Shown here piece by piece: positions 36,987-44,908 of a DNA stretch of 64,000 bases (positions are counted from its first letter, which is position 1; the number at the start of each line of letters is the position of its first letter). A program made the position numbers and the translations under genes. The notes beneath the pieces are model-generated. The model searched no databases and had not been told where the DNA came from. It saw only the letters and a program-made list of their open reading frames with translations. The stretch lies in NCBI RefSeq assembly GCF_000145235.1, contig NC_014391.1, positions 744,001-808,000 on the forward strand, read 5' to 3'. This stretch comes from Micromonospora aurantiaca ATCC 27029 (GTDB taxonomy: Bacteria; Actinomycetota; Actinomycetes; Mycobacteriales; Micromonosporaceae).

Positions 36987-38207
36987 TCAGGCGTACCGGG
37001 TCCAGTTGCCCCGGAACACCTGGTACACGGCGAGCGAGTCGGGCTCCATGCCGCCGTGCCGGTCGGCGCGGAACGCGTACCCGCCGGCGATGCCCTCGAC
37101 GGTCTGCGCCTGGAGGAGCGCCCGCAGCCGGCCCCGGTCCAGGCTCGTCGCCATCCGCGCCGACGTGGCGAGGAGCTGGAGCGCGTCCGAGGCGTACGGG
37201 GCGAAGTCCGGGCTGACGCCGTGCCGCTGCGTGTAGCGGTTGACGAAGTCCCGGCGGGCCAGCTGCGCCGTCGTGGTGGCGGTGGCGGCGGAGACGTCCA
37301 GGCAGGCCGGGTGCACCGCGTACGCGCCCTCCACGGCGGCGGCGTTCGCCCCCTGGACGGTGTCGTCGGCGACCGCGCCGGCGTCGAAGAAGATCGGGCC
37401 GCGGTGACCGGCGGCGCGCAGCTCCCGTGCCGCGACACCGGAGTCGGGTGCGGTAGCCCAGACCACCACGCCGTCCCGCTGGCCCCCGGCGACGCGCTCG
37501 GCGGCGGTACGGAAGCGCCGGCCGGTCGCCGGAAGGCGTACCGTGCGGGCCAGGTCGGTGCTGCTGTCGGCGAGCGCCTCCCGCATCGCCCGCACACCCG
37601 AGTCGCCGTGCATCCCGTCGGCGGCGAGCACCGACACCCGCCGGATCTTCTTGGACTCGAACAGCTCCACCAGGCGACGTGCCATGTCGACGGCGTCCGG
37701 GGTGAGCTTGTAGGTGAACGTGCGCTCGTCCAGCGGCAGCGCGATGCGGTCACCGTAGCCGAGCGACAGGAAGGGCGTCTTGACCCGCTGGGCGGCCGCC
37801 GCGAGGGCCACCGAGGTCTCGCCGAGCACGCCGCCGATCAGCGCCTGGGCGCCGGCCCGGGTGAACTCGGCGGCGTGGCGGGCGGCGACCTCGGGATTGC
37901 TGCCGTTGTCCAGGATCTGGAGCCGGACCGACCGGACCAGGTTCCCGACCGGCAGGCCGGTGCGGTTGAGCGAGTCGGCGGTGAGCTGAAGGGCCTGCCG
38001 CTGGGCGACGCCGAGCAGCGACCCGGCGCCGGTCAGTTCCAGGCTCGCGCCGACGATCAGGTCCTGGTCGCTCGGCGCGCTGCTGGACGGGCCGTCGTCC
38101 GGCCGCTGGCCCTGCGGCGCGCACCCGGCGAGCAGCAGGCTCCCGGCAGCGGCGGCGAGGACGCCCCGCCGGGTGAGCACAGTGGAGTCGAACGCCGGTG
38201 TCGCCAA
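36987..38207 (-). CDS. ABC-type substrate-binding lipoprotein (Leu/Ile/Val-type fold)
   Basis: 406 aa. The N-terminus has TRRGVLAAAAGSLLLAGC: a twin-arginine-like motif followed by lipobox LAGC, so it is probably a Tat-exported lipoprotein. The body is a type 1 periplasmic-binding fold similar to branched-chain amino acid receptors (LIVGASLELTGAGSLLGV, ALIGGVLGETSVALAAAAQ, FDAGAVADDTVQGA). No transporter gene is nearby. TTG 38207 is the start, with GGAAGG eight bases upstream; GTG ten codons downstream is the alternative. It is convergent with the conservon and downstream of the IS110-like gene, so it may be an extracellular sensor for that system. Confidence 0.85.
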   Translation of the reverse strand: MATPAFDSTVLTRRGVLAAAAGSLLLAGCAPQGQRPDDGPSSSAPSDQDLIVGASLELTGAGSLLGVAQRQALQLTADSLNRTGLPVGNLVRSVRLQILDNGSNPEVAARHAAEFTRAGAQALIGGVLGETSVALAAAAQRVKTPFLSLGYGDRIALPLDERTFTYKLTPDAVDMARRLVELFESKKIRRVSVLAADGMHGDSGVRAMREALADSSTDLARTVRLPATGRRFRTAAERVAGGQRDGVVVWATAPDSGVAARELRAAGHRGPIFFDAGAVADDTVQGANAAAVEGAYAVHPACLDVSAATATTTAQLARRDFVNRYTQRHGVSPDFAPYASDALQLLATSARMATSLDRGRLRALLQAQTVEGIAGGYAFRADRHGGMEPDSLAVYQVFRGNWTRYA

Positions 38208-38328
38208 TGGAATCGCCTTCCCACCCCGGCGAACAGGCGCCGCCGCTGGTCCGCCGGGTATGTTCCCGGCCGGTCCAGCCCAGCGTCAAATCGTCCCGGT
38301 GTGGGATGGAACACCCCGGCGGGCCCGG

Positions 38329-40716
38329 TCAGGAGCGGTAGCCCGCCGAGCGGTACTCGTACTCCCGGTCGTCGTCGCGGTCGCCGGTGTCGCGGGTGAA
38401 GTCCCAGCCGCCGGCCGCCTCACGGCCCGGACGGCCGCCCACGGCGAAGCCGCCGATCTCCTGGCCGCGCCGCCAGCCCCGGAAGTATCCGGTGGTGTTC
38501 TCGGCGAGGCTCGCCGCGTTCCGGACGATCCGCAGAGGACGCTCCTCGCGCAGCGGGGAGCCCGGGACCAGGTTGGCCTGCGGCACGCGCTTCGGCAGCC
38601 CGGCCTTGGTCTCCGCGCCGACGGCCGGGCGGGCCGCCTGCTCGGCCGCCTGCCAGCCGGTGTCGGCGGTGGTCGACCACTCCAGGTCGGCCTCGTCGCC
38701 GTGGCCGACGAACCAGGCGGACTTGGCCTGCGCGAAGATCAGCAGGTCGCCGTCACCCTCGTCGGAGACCGGCGGCGGCCGGTGCTCCTTCGGGGCGGGA
38801 CGCCGCTCGGGCGCGGCGGGCAGCGGTACGCGGCCCGGGTCGCCCTGGTCGACGAGACGCAGCGGGGGCGTCTCCAGGCCGGGGTCGGCCGGCCGGCCCA
38901 TCTCGTCGCGCAGCGCGCGGTCGGCGAGCGGCGGCGGCTCCACCAGCCGCAGCATCGGCGGCTCCTGCGGCAGGTCGTCGGCGAGCCACGGCGGCGTGAC
39001 CCGGCCCGGGTCGCTCGGCGCGTCCACGCCCCGCCCGTACGGGTAGGTGGTGCCCTCCCGCTCCCGGGCGGTGTCGTCCTCGGTGTTCACCAGCGGCCAG
39101 TTCGCCCGGGAGCCCGGCGGCGCCTCCGGCGCGGGCGGACGCGGGGCCGGCACCGGGATGCTCAGGTCGGTGGCGCTGAATCCACCGGTGGGCGGTTCCT
39201 GGTGCGGGTTCTGGTTGGTCTTCGGCCGGGGCGGGATGACTGTGCGCTGCCGCTCGGCCCGCGCCTTGTTGATCGCCGCGGTGGTGAGCGTCGGGCGGAA
39301 CGGCTCGCCGGCCTCGGCCGGCGGCACGGCGCCGCGCGGGGACGGGGCGATCGGCGTGATCCCGGGTGGCGGCGGAGGCGGCGCGGAGACCGGCCGGTTG
39401 GTGGGGCCGTCCACCCGCGACGGCAGCGGCGCGCCGGTCGGCTCGGGCCGCGCCGGGGGAGCCGAGGACGGCCGGCCCAGTGCTGCTGCCGGAGCGACGG
39501 GCGTGACCGGCGCCGGGGCGACCGGCGGCGGCGTGACGGGCGCGGGCGCGACAGGTGGCGGGCCGAGCGGCCGGGGCGTCGTCGTGGCGGCCGGACCGGA
39601 CACCGGCTCCGGACGGCTGCGCCGCCCGCCGGGGAGCGGCTCGGGACGACCGCGACGGCCGGCCGGCTCGGGTGCCCCGGCCGGCTCGGGACGACCGCGG
39701 TGGGGCTCGGCGATCGGGTCCGGCTGGATGGAGCGCACCGGACGCAGGTCGGCCGCCGGCGTCGAGGCCAGCTCGTCGACCTGCTCGCCCCGTCGGGCGG
39801 CGGCCCGGCGGCCGGTCGCGGGAGTGGGAGCGGTGCGTTCGGCGAGCGCGCCGACGAGCGCATCGCAGCCGGCGTCACAGGTCCGGACGGAGGCGACGGC
39901 CTGGCGTACGGTCTCGGCGACGGCCGCGGTGAGCGTGCGGTTGACGGTGGCCCGCCGGGGCGTCTCGGAGATGGCGACACGCAGCGCGGTCACCGCGTCG
40001 GAGACGGCGTCGGCGTCGGCCACGCCCTCGCCGGCCAGCTGCGCGACGACCGCGTCGGCGGCCAGCGCGCCGTCCCGGCCACCACGGCCCGCGGGGCCGG
40101 TGAGCATCCCCGGCTCGGGCAGCGCGTCGAGGACCGCCAGGGCGACCCGGTCGGCAGGATCCGGGTAGGCCCGCAGCGCGGCCGGGTAGAGCTCGCGGAG
40201 CACCTCGCGCAGTGTCACGGCGGCGGAGTGACGGCCACTCGCCAGCGCCGCGTGCGCGGCCAGGACCTGCGTGTATCCGGCGAGTTCGCGCGGCGCCGGG
40301 AGGGTCACCGCGGAGAGCGCGCCGGCCTGGAGCGCACGGGCCAGCCCGACCGCCCGGCGCTCGGCGGGCGGGGACTGCATCTCCTCCAGGGAGTCGTCGT
40401 CGGCGAAGCGCTCGGCGAAGTCGTCGACCGAGTCGTCGTCCGCGATCGCCAGCGGGCGGCCGGCGGCGCTCAGCAGCGAGGTGACGATGTGGTCGTCGCT
40501 GTCCGCGGCGATGGCCGCGCCGCTCGGACCGCCGGACCGTTCCACCAGCAGCGCGACCAGCCGGGCGTAACCGGCGGGATCGTCACCGATCTCGCAGACG
40601 TGCAGCAGACGGCCTGCGTCGTCGACCACAGCGGACGTCAGCGTCGTTCCGGCCGAAGCCGTTCGGTCGGCCGGATCTGCCGAGGCCAGACCGCAGTACA
40701 CGCGCACGAGCGCCAC
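38329..40716 (-). CDS. large Pro-rich protein with IS110-transposase-like N-terminal domain and CvnA-like tail
   Basis: 795 aa. Residues about 1-200 resemble the IS110 DEDD transposase N-terminus: an SAVVDDAGRLLHVCEI strand pair, LLSAAGRPLAIADDDSVDDFA, and the long helix LARALQAGALSAVTLPAPREL through LREVLRELYPAALRAY. The catalytic Asp/Glu residues of active enzymes are not recognisable, so it looks inactive. About 350 Pro/Ala-rich residues follow. The last 120 residues hold SAWF, WSTTADTGW and GLPKRVPQANLVPGS, near-identical in pattern to the end of the conservon kinase. GTG 40716 is used (GGGAGGAGG upstream); the open frame extends 35 codons further. No second transposase half, terminal repeats or target duplication is seen. 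Function unknown. Confidence 0.8.
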   Translation of the reverse strand: MALVRVYCGLASADPADRTASAGTTLTSAVVDDAGRLLHVCEIGDDPAGYARLVALLVERSGGPSGAAIAADSDDHIVTSLLSAAGRPLAIADDDSVDDFAERFADDDSLEEMQSPPAERRAVGLARALQAGALSAVTLPAPRELAGYTQVLAAHAALASGRHSAAVTLREVLRELYPAALRAYPDPADRVALAVLDALPEPGMLTGPAGRGGRDGALAADAVVAQLAGEGVADADAVSDAVTALRVAISETPRRATVNRTLTAAVAETVRQAVASVRTCDAGCDALVGALAERTAPTPATGRRAAARRGEQVDELASTPAADLRPVRSIQPDPIAEPHRGRPEPAGAPEPAGRRGRPEPLPGGRRSRPEPVSGPAATTTPRPLGPPPVAPAPVTPPPVAPAPVTPVAPAAALGRPSSAPPARPEPTGAPLPSRVDGPTNRPVSAPPPPPPGITPIAPSPRGAVPPAEAGEPFRPTLTTAAINKARAERQRTVIPPRPKTNQNPHQEPPTGGFSATDLSIPVPAPRPPAPEAPPGSRANWPLVNTEDDTAREREGTTYPYGRGVDAPSDPGRVTPPWLADDLPQEPPMLRLVEPPPLADRALRDEMGRPADPGLETPPLRLVDQGDPGRVPLPAAPERRPAPKEHRPPPVSDEGDGDLLIFAQAKSAWFVGHGDEADLEWSTTADTGWQAAEQAARPAVGAETKAGLPKRVPQANLVPGSPLREERPLRIVRNAASLAENTTGYFRGWRRGQEIGGFAVGGRPGREAAGGWDFTRDTGDRDDDREYEYRSAGYRS

Positions 40717-40780
40717 GGCGTCGTCCTCCTCCCGGGACACAGGTCTTGCTCTGCCAGAGACTGATGCTCCCCGCTCCGGG

Positions 40781-41731
40781 TCAGTCGCGCCAGTCCACAA
40801 CCGCAGAGATCTTGCCGACAATGGTGCGCCAACCCAAACTTGCGGTTTGTGCCCCGATTTTCTTCAGCCGCCGACGACCCAGGAAACCACCGACGCCACC
40901 GTTGACGGAAGCGCGCAGCGCCTCGTCCAGGTCGTCCAGGCTGGAGCCCGCCGAGAGCATGTCCAGCACGGCGGGTAGCCGCAGGGCGTACGCCAGGTCA
41001 CGGGCGATCTCACCGGCTTCGATGAGCAGCTCGTGGTCCCACGCGTCGTGGCCGCCGCGCAGGTTCTCCACCACCAGGTCGAGCTCGTACGTGTCCTCGT
41101 CCAGCGGGGCGATGTCGGCCGGCTCCAGCCGTTCGGACAGTTCATTCCAACTGTCCAGCTGGGACAGGTCGTTGGGCGCACCGGAACGGATGAAAGTGAC
41201 CAATGACTCCGGCGTCTTGAACAGCAGGAGCCGGCCCTTGTGGGTGAGGAAGACAGGCACCTCCTCGTCGCCCGCCTCGTCCTCGTCCTCGTCGTCCTCG
41301 GCGTCGTCCTCGTCGGCCTCGGCCTTCTCGTCGTCCGAGGCGTCGGCCTTGCCCTTGCGGCGGGACTTGGCGTCCTTCTCCTCGTCCTCGTCGTCCTCCT
41401 CGGCGGAGAGGGCGGCGAACTCCTCGTCGAGGATCACCACCTCCTCGTCCTCCTCGGTCTCGACGACCTGACGGCGGGCCAGGAACGGGTCGTCCTGGTC
41501 GCGCTCGGCGACGTCGGTCGGGGTCAGCTCGCGCGCCTGCCGGTACGCCCGCAGCGTGAAGCCGGTGCCGGCGGGCAGGGCGATCTCCACCGGGTCGATC
41601 CGCACCTCGTCCCAGAGCGCGCGGTCGGCCGGCGGGCGGTCCTCCTCGACCTCGTCGGCCGCGGCGGCGGCGTCGGTGTCGTCGAGCTCGGGCTCGTCGG
41701 CGTCGGGCCGTTGGGGCGACTGGCGGGCCAC
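40781..41731 (-). CDS. acidic conserved hypothetical protein
   Basis: 316 aa, not recognised. The middle (about residues 80-165) is a run of Glu/Asp with Lys-rich KSRRKGKAD inside, so this region is disordered and highly charged. The C-terminal 150 residues are ordered: VFLTHKGRLLLFKTPESLVTFI, SWNELSERLEPADIAPLDEDTYELDLVVENL, and an Arg/Lys-rich end RRRLKKIGAQTASLGWRTIVG. It starts at GTG 41731, where GGAGGT lies four bases upstream; the frame is open further but has poor codon bias. It is upstream of the IS110-like gene, 64 bases apart on the same strand, and could be cotranscribed with it. It is divergent from padR. Confidence 0.75.
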   Translation of the reverse strand: MARQSPQRPDADEPELDDTDAAAAADEVEEDRPPADRALWDEVRIDPVEIALPAGTGFTLRAYRQARELTPTDVAERDQDDPFLARRQVVETEEDEEVVILDEEFAALSAEEDDEDEEKDAKSRRKGKADASDDEKAEADEDDAEDDEDEDEAGDEEVPVFLTHKGRLLLFKTPESLVTFIRSGAPNDLSQLDSWNELSERLEPADIAPLDEDTYELDLVVENLRGGHDAWDHELLIEAGEIARDLAYALRLPAVLDMLSAGSSLDDLDEALRASVNGGVGGFLGRRRLKKIGAQTASLGWRTIVGKISAVVDWRD

Positions 41732-41838
41732 GCTGACCTCCGTGTGCGTTCGGGTTGCCCACCCGACGGCGTCGCGCCGCCGAGTGACTCTGCGCACATA
41801 CCCTAGTGGGCGACGGTTCCGACCGGGAGTCGCACCCC

Positions 41839-41876
41839 TTGGCGTCGCGGCGGCGCGACAAGTAGCGTTGCTACGC
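41839..41876 (+). promoter_or_regulatory. padR promoter with GTAGC-N3-GCTAC palindrome
   Basis: TTGGCG (41839-41844) and TAGCGT (41863-41868) are separated by 18 bases and precede the ATG at 41877 by eight. The palindrome GTAGCGTTGCTAC (41862-41874) covers the -10 box. The same GTAGC-N3-GCTAC pattern occurs upstream of cydA (48898-48910). Autoregulation by PadR is likely. No ribosome site is seen, so the mRNA would be leaderless. Confidence 0.6.
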
Positions 41877-42218
41877 ATGAAGGCGCAGGCGCTGCACGGA
41901 CACCTGGACGCGCTGCTGCTCGCCGTGCTGGAACGGGGCGCGCTGCACGGCTACGCGATCATCGAGGCGTTGCGTGCCCGCAGCGGCGGCACGCTGGATC
42001 TGCCCACCGGGACCATCTATCCGGCTCTGCGCCGGCTGGAGCGGGCCGGGCTGGTGGCGAGCACCTGGAGCACTGTGAACGGCCGGGAGCGCCGCACCTA
42101 CGAGCTGACCGATGCCGGCGGCCGGGCGCTGGCGGGGGAGCGGGCCGGCTGGCGCGAGTTCAGCGCCACCGTCGGACGGTTCCTCAGCGCGGACGAGCCA
42201 CCCACCGCACCGGCCTGA
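41877..42218 (+). CDS. PadR-family transcriptional regulator
   Basis: 113 aa. The winged helix (ALHGHLDALLLAVLERGALHGYAIIEALRARSGG... LPTGTIYPALRRLERAGLVAS) covers most of the protein and the rest is a short C-terminal helix, as in the small PadR subgroup. Genes with a permease-prefix domain commonly neighbour PadR genes, and one is encoded convergently just downstream. The promoter palindrome also appears before cydA, so it may control cydABDC. No effector domain is visible. Confidence 0.9.
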   Translation: MKAQALHGHLDALLLAVLERGALHGYAIIEALRARSGGTLDLPTGTIYPALRRLERAGLVASTWSTVNGRERRTYELTDAGGRALAGERAGWREFSATVGRFLSADEPPTAPA

Positions 42219-42288
42219 CCGCGGCGGCAGCCCGGCCCGCCGAGCGGGCAGCCGGGACGCCCGAGCAGCAAGGCCGAGGGGCGGCCGC

Positions 42289-42972
42289 TCAGCCGGCCAG
42301 CCGGCGGTCGGCGAGCACCCAGCAGCGGGCCGCCCGGGCCAGCGCGAACCAGGCCGCCGAGACCACCACCATCCCGATGACCAGGGGCGGCCAGGTGAGC
42401 GCGGCGTCCCACAGCCCGATCGACCAGCCGAACAGCGCGCCCCCGGCGACCGCGCCGAGCAGCAGGCTGCCGGTCAGACCGAAACCGATCAGCCGCGCCG
42501 GGCGGACGAGCCGCGGTGAACCCCATCGGGCGACCAGCGGACCGACCAGCAGCGCGACCAGCGCCAGCGCGGCGACCACGCCCCAGATGCCGTTCAGCGC
42601 GGCGGAGAGCAGCAGGTAGCTCTGTGGCGGGGGCGGACCGTCGCTCCAGCTCGACCCCTGCCAGGTCAGGTCACCGGCGGCGATGAGCACCACCGCCACC
42701 ACGAGCGTGCGCAGCGCCAGCCCGCGCAGCGCGCCGACCGCCAGCTCGGCCTGGAAACCCGGCACGAGCTGGGCGTCGCTGCCGAACTCGGCGACCGCCC
42801 GCCGCTGCGCCTCCGCGCGCGGCAGGCCCCCTTCCCGGTACGCCTCGACGGCGTCCTCCAGCGCGTGCCGCGCCTCGGTCAGCAGGTCGGCCTTGAGCCG
42901 GTTCGGTCCGTGCAACCGCGTGGACAACTCGTGCAGCCGGCGGTCGACCACTGCCTCCTCATGCACCCGCAT
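42289..42972 (-). CDS. membrane protein with N-terminal permease-prefix domain
   Basis: 227 aa. Residues about 1-75 form the helical permease-prefix domain (HELSTRLHGPNRLKADLLTEARHALEDAVEAYREGGLPRAEAQRRAVAEFGS), usually found with PadR regulators. Four membrane segments follow (LRTLVVAVVLIAAGDL, SAALNGIWGVVAALALVALLV, LIGFGLTGSLLLGAVAGGALFG, LVIGMVVVSAAWFALA). ATG 42972 is chosen from the domain start. It is convergent with padR (70-bp gap with GC-rich inverted repeats) and lies just downstream of cydC, so it may end the cyd transcript or be independent. Function unknown. Confidence 0.8.
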   Translation of the reverse strand: MRVHEEAVVDRRLHELSTRLHGPNRLKADLLTEARHALEDAVEAYREGGLPRAEAQRRAVAEFGSDAQLVPGFQAELAVGALRGLALRTLVVAVVLIAAGDLTWQGSSWSDGPPPPQSYLLLSAALNGIWGVVAALALVALLVGPLVARWGSPRLVRPARLIGFGLTGSLLLGAVAGGALFGWSIGLWDAALTWPPLVIGMVVVSAAWFALARAARCWVLADRRLAG

Positions 42973-43035
42973 GCGGGTAAGCCTGCCACCGGCGGGCGAC
43001 AACCCGCGTCAGGGAAAACCCCGATCGGCCGGACG

Positions 43036-44874
43036 TCAGGGCGTGATCGCCAGGTAGCCGCGCTCGGCCGCCTCCTGGCGCAGCCACTGCTCCCGGTACC
43101 AGCCGGGGCGCGCCACCAGCTCGTCGTGCCGGCCGCGCTGCATCACCCGGCCGCCTTCGAGCACCACGATCTCGTCGAACCCGGCGAGGCCGCTGAGCCG
43201 GTGGCTGATCAGCAGCACCGAGTGCCCGGCCGGGGTGGCGGCGAGCGTGGAGTCCAGCACCGCGTCGGCGGCCGCCGGGTCGAGCCCCTCGGTCGGCTCG
43301 TCGAGCACCAGCACCGGTGGGGCGGCCAGCAGCGCGCGGGCCAGCGCGAGCCGCTGCCGCTGCCCACCGGAGAGCTGCCCGCCCTGCTCGCCGACCACCG
43401 TGTCCCAGCCGTCTGGCTGTTCGCGTACCCAGTCGAGCAGGCCGGCCGCCCGGGTCGCGGCGGTCAGGTCCGCCTCGGTGGCGTCCGGCCGGCCGAGGAG
43501 CAGGTTCTCCTTGACCGTGGCGTGGAAGACGTACGCCTCGGCGAGCAGGCCGCCGACCACCCGGGGCAGGTGCTCGGCCGGGATCTCGGACACCGGCACG
43601 CCGCCGGCGGTGACGCGGCCGGTGTCGGGGCGTACCGCGCCGGTGAGCACCGCGGCGAGCGTGCTCTTGCCGGCGCCGCTCGGCCCGACCACCGCCACCC
43701 GTCGGCCGGCCGGCAGGTCGAGGTCGAATCCGGCCAGGGCGGGGGCGGCGCCGGCCCGGTAGCGGACCGTCACGTCGGCGAACCGCACGTCGTGGCCGTC
43801 GACAGTGGGCTCCGGCGCGTCCGGTGGCGTCGCCGGGCCGGGCTCGGTGAGCAGGTCGGCGACCCGGGCCAGCCCGGCCCGCAGCTGGGTGCGCTGGCGG
43901 GCCGCCGCGACGAGCGCGAGCGCTACCTCCACGGCGGCGAGCGAGCCGACCGCGAGGACGCCGACGAGCACGCCGCCGACCTCGGCGCGCAGCGCCACGA
44001 CCACCACGGCGGCGGCGGTGAGACCAGCCACGAGGACGCCGAGCGCGTCCACCGCGAAGCCGGTCGCGGCGAGCCTTCGTTCCAGCCGGGCCAGCCGTGC
44101 GGCCCGCTCGTCGGCGGCGGCGAGCGCGGCGCCTGTCGCCCCGAACGCGGCCAGGTCGGCGGCGCCGTGGGTGAGGTCGACCGCGTCGACGGCGAGCGCG
44201 CCCCGCAGCGGGGCCACCTCGTCGGCGGCGCGGCGGGTGATCCGGGCGGCGAGCGCGGGGAGCGCCATGCCCGCCACGAGCAGGCCGATCGCGAGCACAC
44301 CGGCGGCCGGTGGCGAGATCAGCGCGGCGACGCCGACCGCGAGCACGCTGACCAGCGCCGCCGCCGCACCCGGTACGAGGACGCGCAGGAGCAGATCCTG
44401 GGCCGCCTCCACGTCCGACACCAGGCGGCTCAGCGCGTCCCCGGTACGGCGGCCGGTCTCCCGACGGGCGGCGAGCGTGGCGAAGACGCGCGCCCGCACG
44501 TCGGTGATCATGCGCAGGACGGCGTCGTGCCCGGCGAGCCGTTCGGTGTACCGGAACACGCCCCGGCTGACCGCCAGTGCCCGGACCGCGACGATCGCCA
44601 CCGTCAGCCGGTCCAGCGGCGGACGGCCGGCGGCGCTCATCAGCAGCCAGGTGGCGGTGGCCATCAGCGCCAGGCCGGCGAACTCGGTGGCGGCGGCGAG
44701 CAGCCCGGCGCCGAGCAGCCGGCTCAGGTAGGGCCGGGCCAGGCGCAGCACCGCCCGTTCCGCCCCGGGCCGGGCGGGCGCGGGCGGTTCCGGCGAGCCG
44801 GAGGGCGGCACCGGAACCCCCGTCGGCCCGGCCGGCTCGCGGCCCACAGGCGTCACGCCGTCGCCGGCGGTCAC
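43036..44874 (-). CDS. cydC: thiol reductant ABC exporter subunit CydC
   Basis: 612 aa. Six-helix ABC exporter domain (about 40-320) and an ABC ATPase (Walker A GPSGAGKST, signature LSGGQRQRLALAR, Walker B VLVLDEP). CydC pairs with CydD to export cysteine and glutathione-type thiols needed for assembly of cytochrome bd. GTG 44874 is the most likely start (homology begins about 45 codons later; GTG 44856 and 44847 are alternatives); the N-terminus is Pro/Gly rich. It follows cydD after 34 bases in the order cydABDC, as in actinobacteria and Bacillus. Confidence 0.92.
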   Translation of the reverse strand: MTAGDGVTPVGREPAGPTGVPVPPSGSPEPPAPARPGAERAVLRLARPYLSRLLGAGLLAAATEFAGLALMATATWLLMSAAGRPPLDRLTVAIVAVRALAVSRGVFRYTERLAGHDAVLRMITDVRARVFATLAARRETGRRTGDALSRLVSDVEAAQDLLLRVLVPGAAAALVSVLAVGVAALISPPAAGVLAIGLLVAGMALPALAARITRRAADEVAPLRGALAVDAVDLTHGAADLAAFGATGAALAAADERAARLARLERRLAATGFAVDALGVLVAGLTAAAVVVVALRAEVGGVLVGVLAVGSLAAVEVALALVAAARQRTQLRAGLARVADLLTEPGPATPPDAPEPTVDGHDVRFADVTVRYRAGAAPALAGFDLDLPAGRRVAVVGPSGAGKSTLAAVLTGAVRPDTGRVTAGGVPVSEIPAEHLPRVVGGLLAEAYVFHATVKENLLLGRPDATEADLTAATRAAGLLDWVREQPDGWDTVVGEQGGQLSGGQRQRLALARALLAAPPVLVLDEPTEGLDPAAADAVLDSTLAATPAGHSVLLISHRLSGLAGFDEIVVLEGGRVMQRGRHDELVARPGWYREQWLRQEAAERGYLAITP

Positions 44875-44908
44875 CGGGTCACCGCCGGGCGGGCGGGGGA
44901 GACGGGGC

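Noticed and set aside
38329..40716. An active IS110 insertion sequence
   Set aside because: No C-terminal transposase half, no catalytic residues and no flanking element ends; the protein has a conservon-like tail instead.
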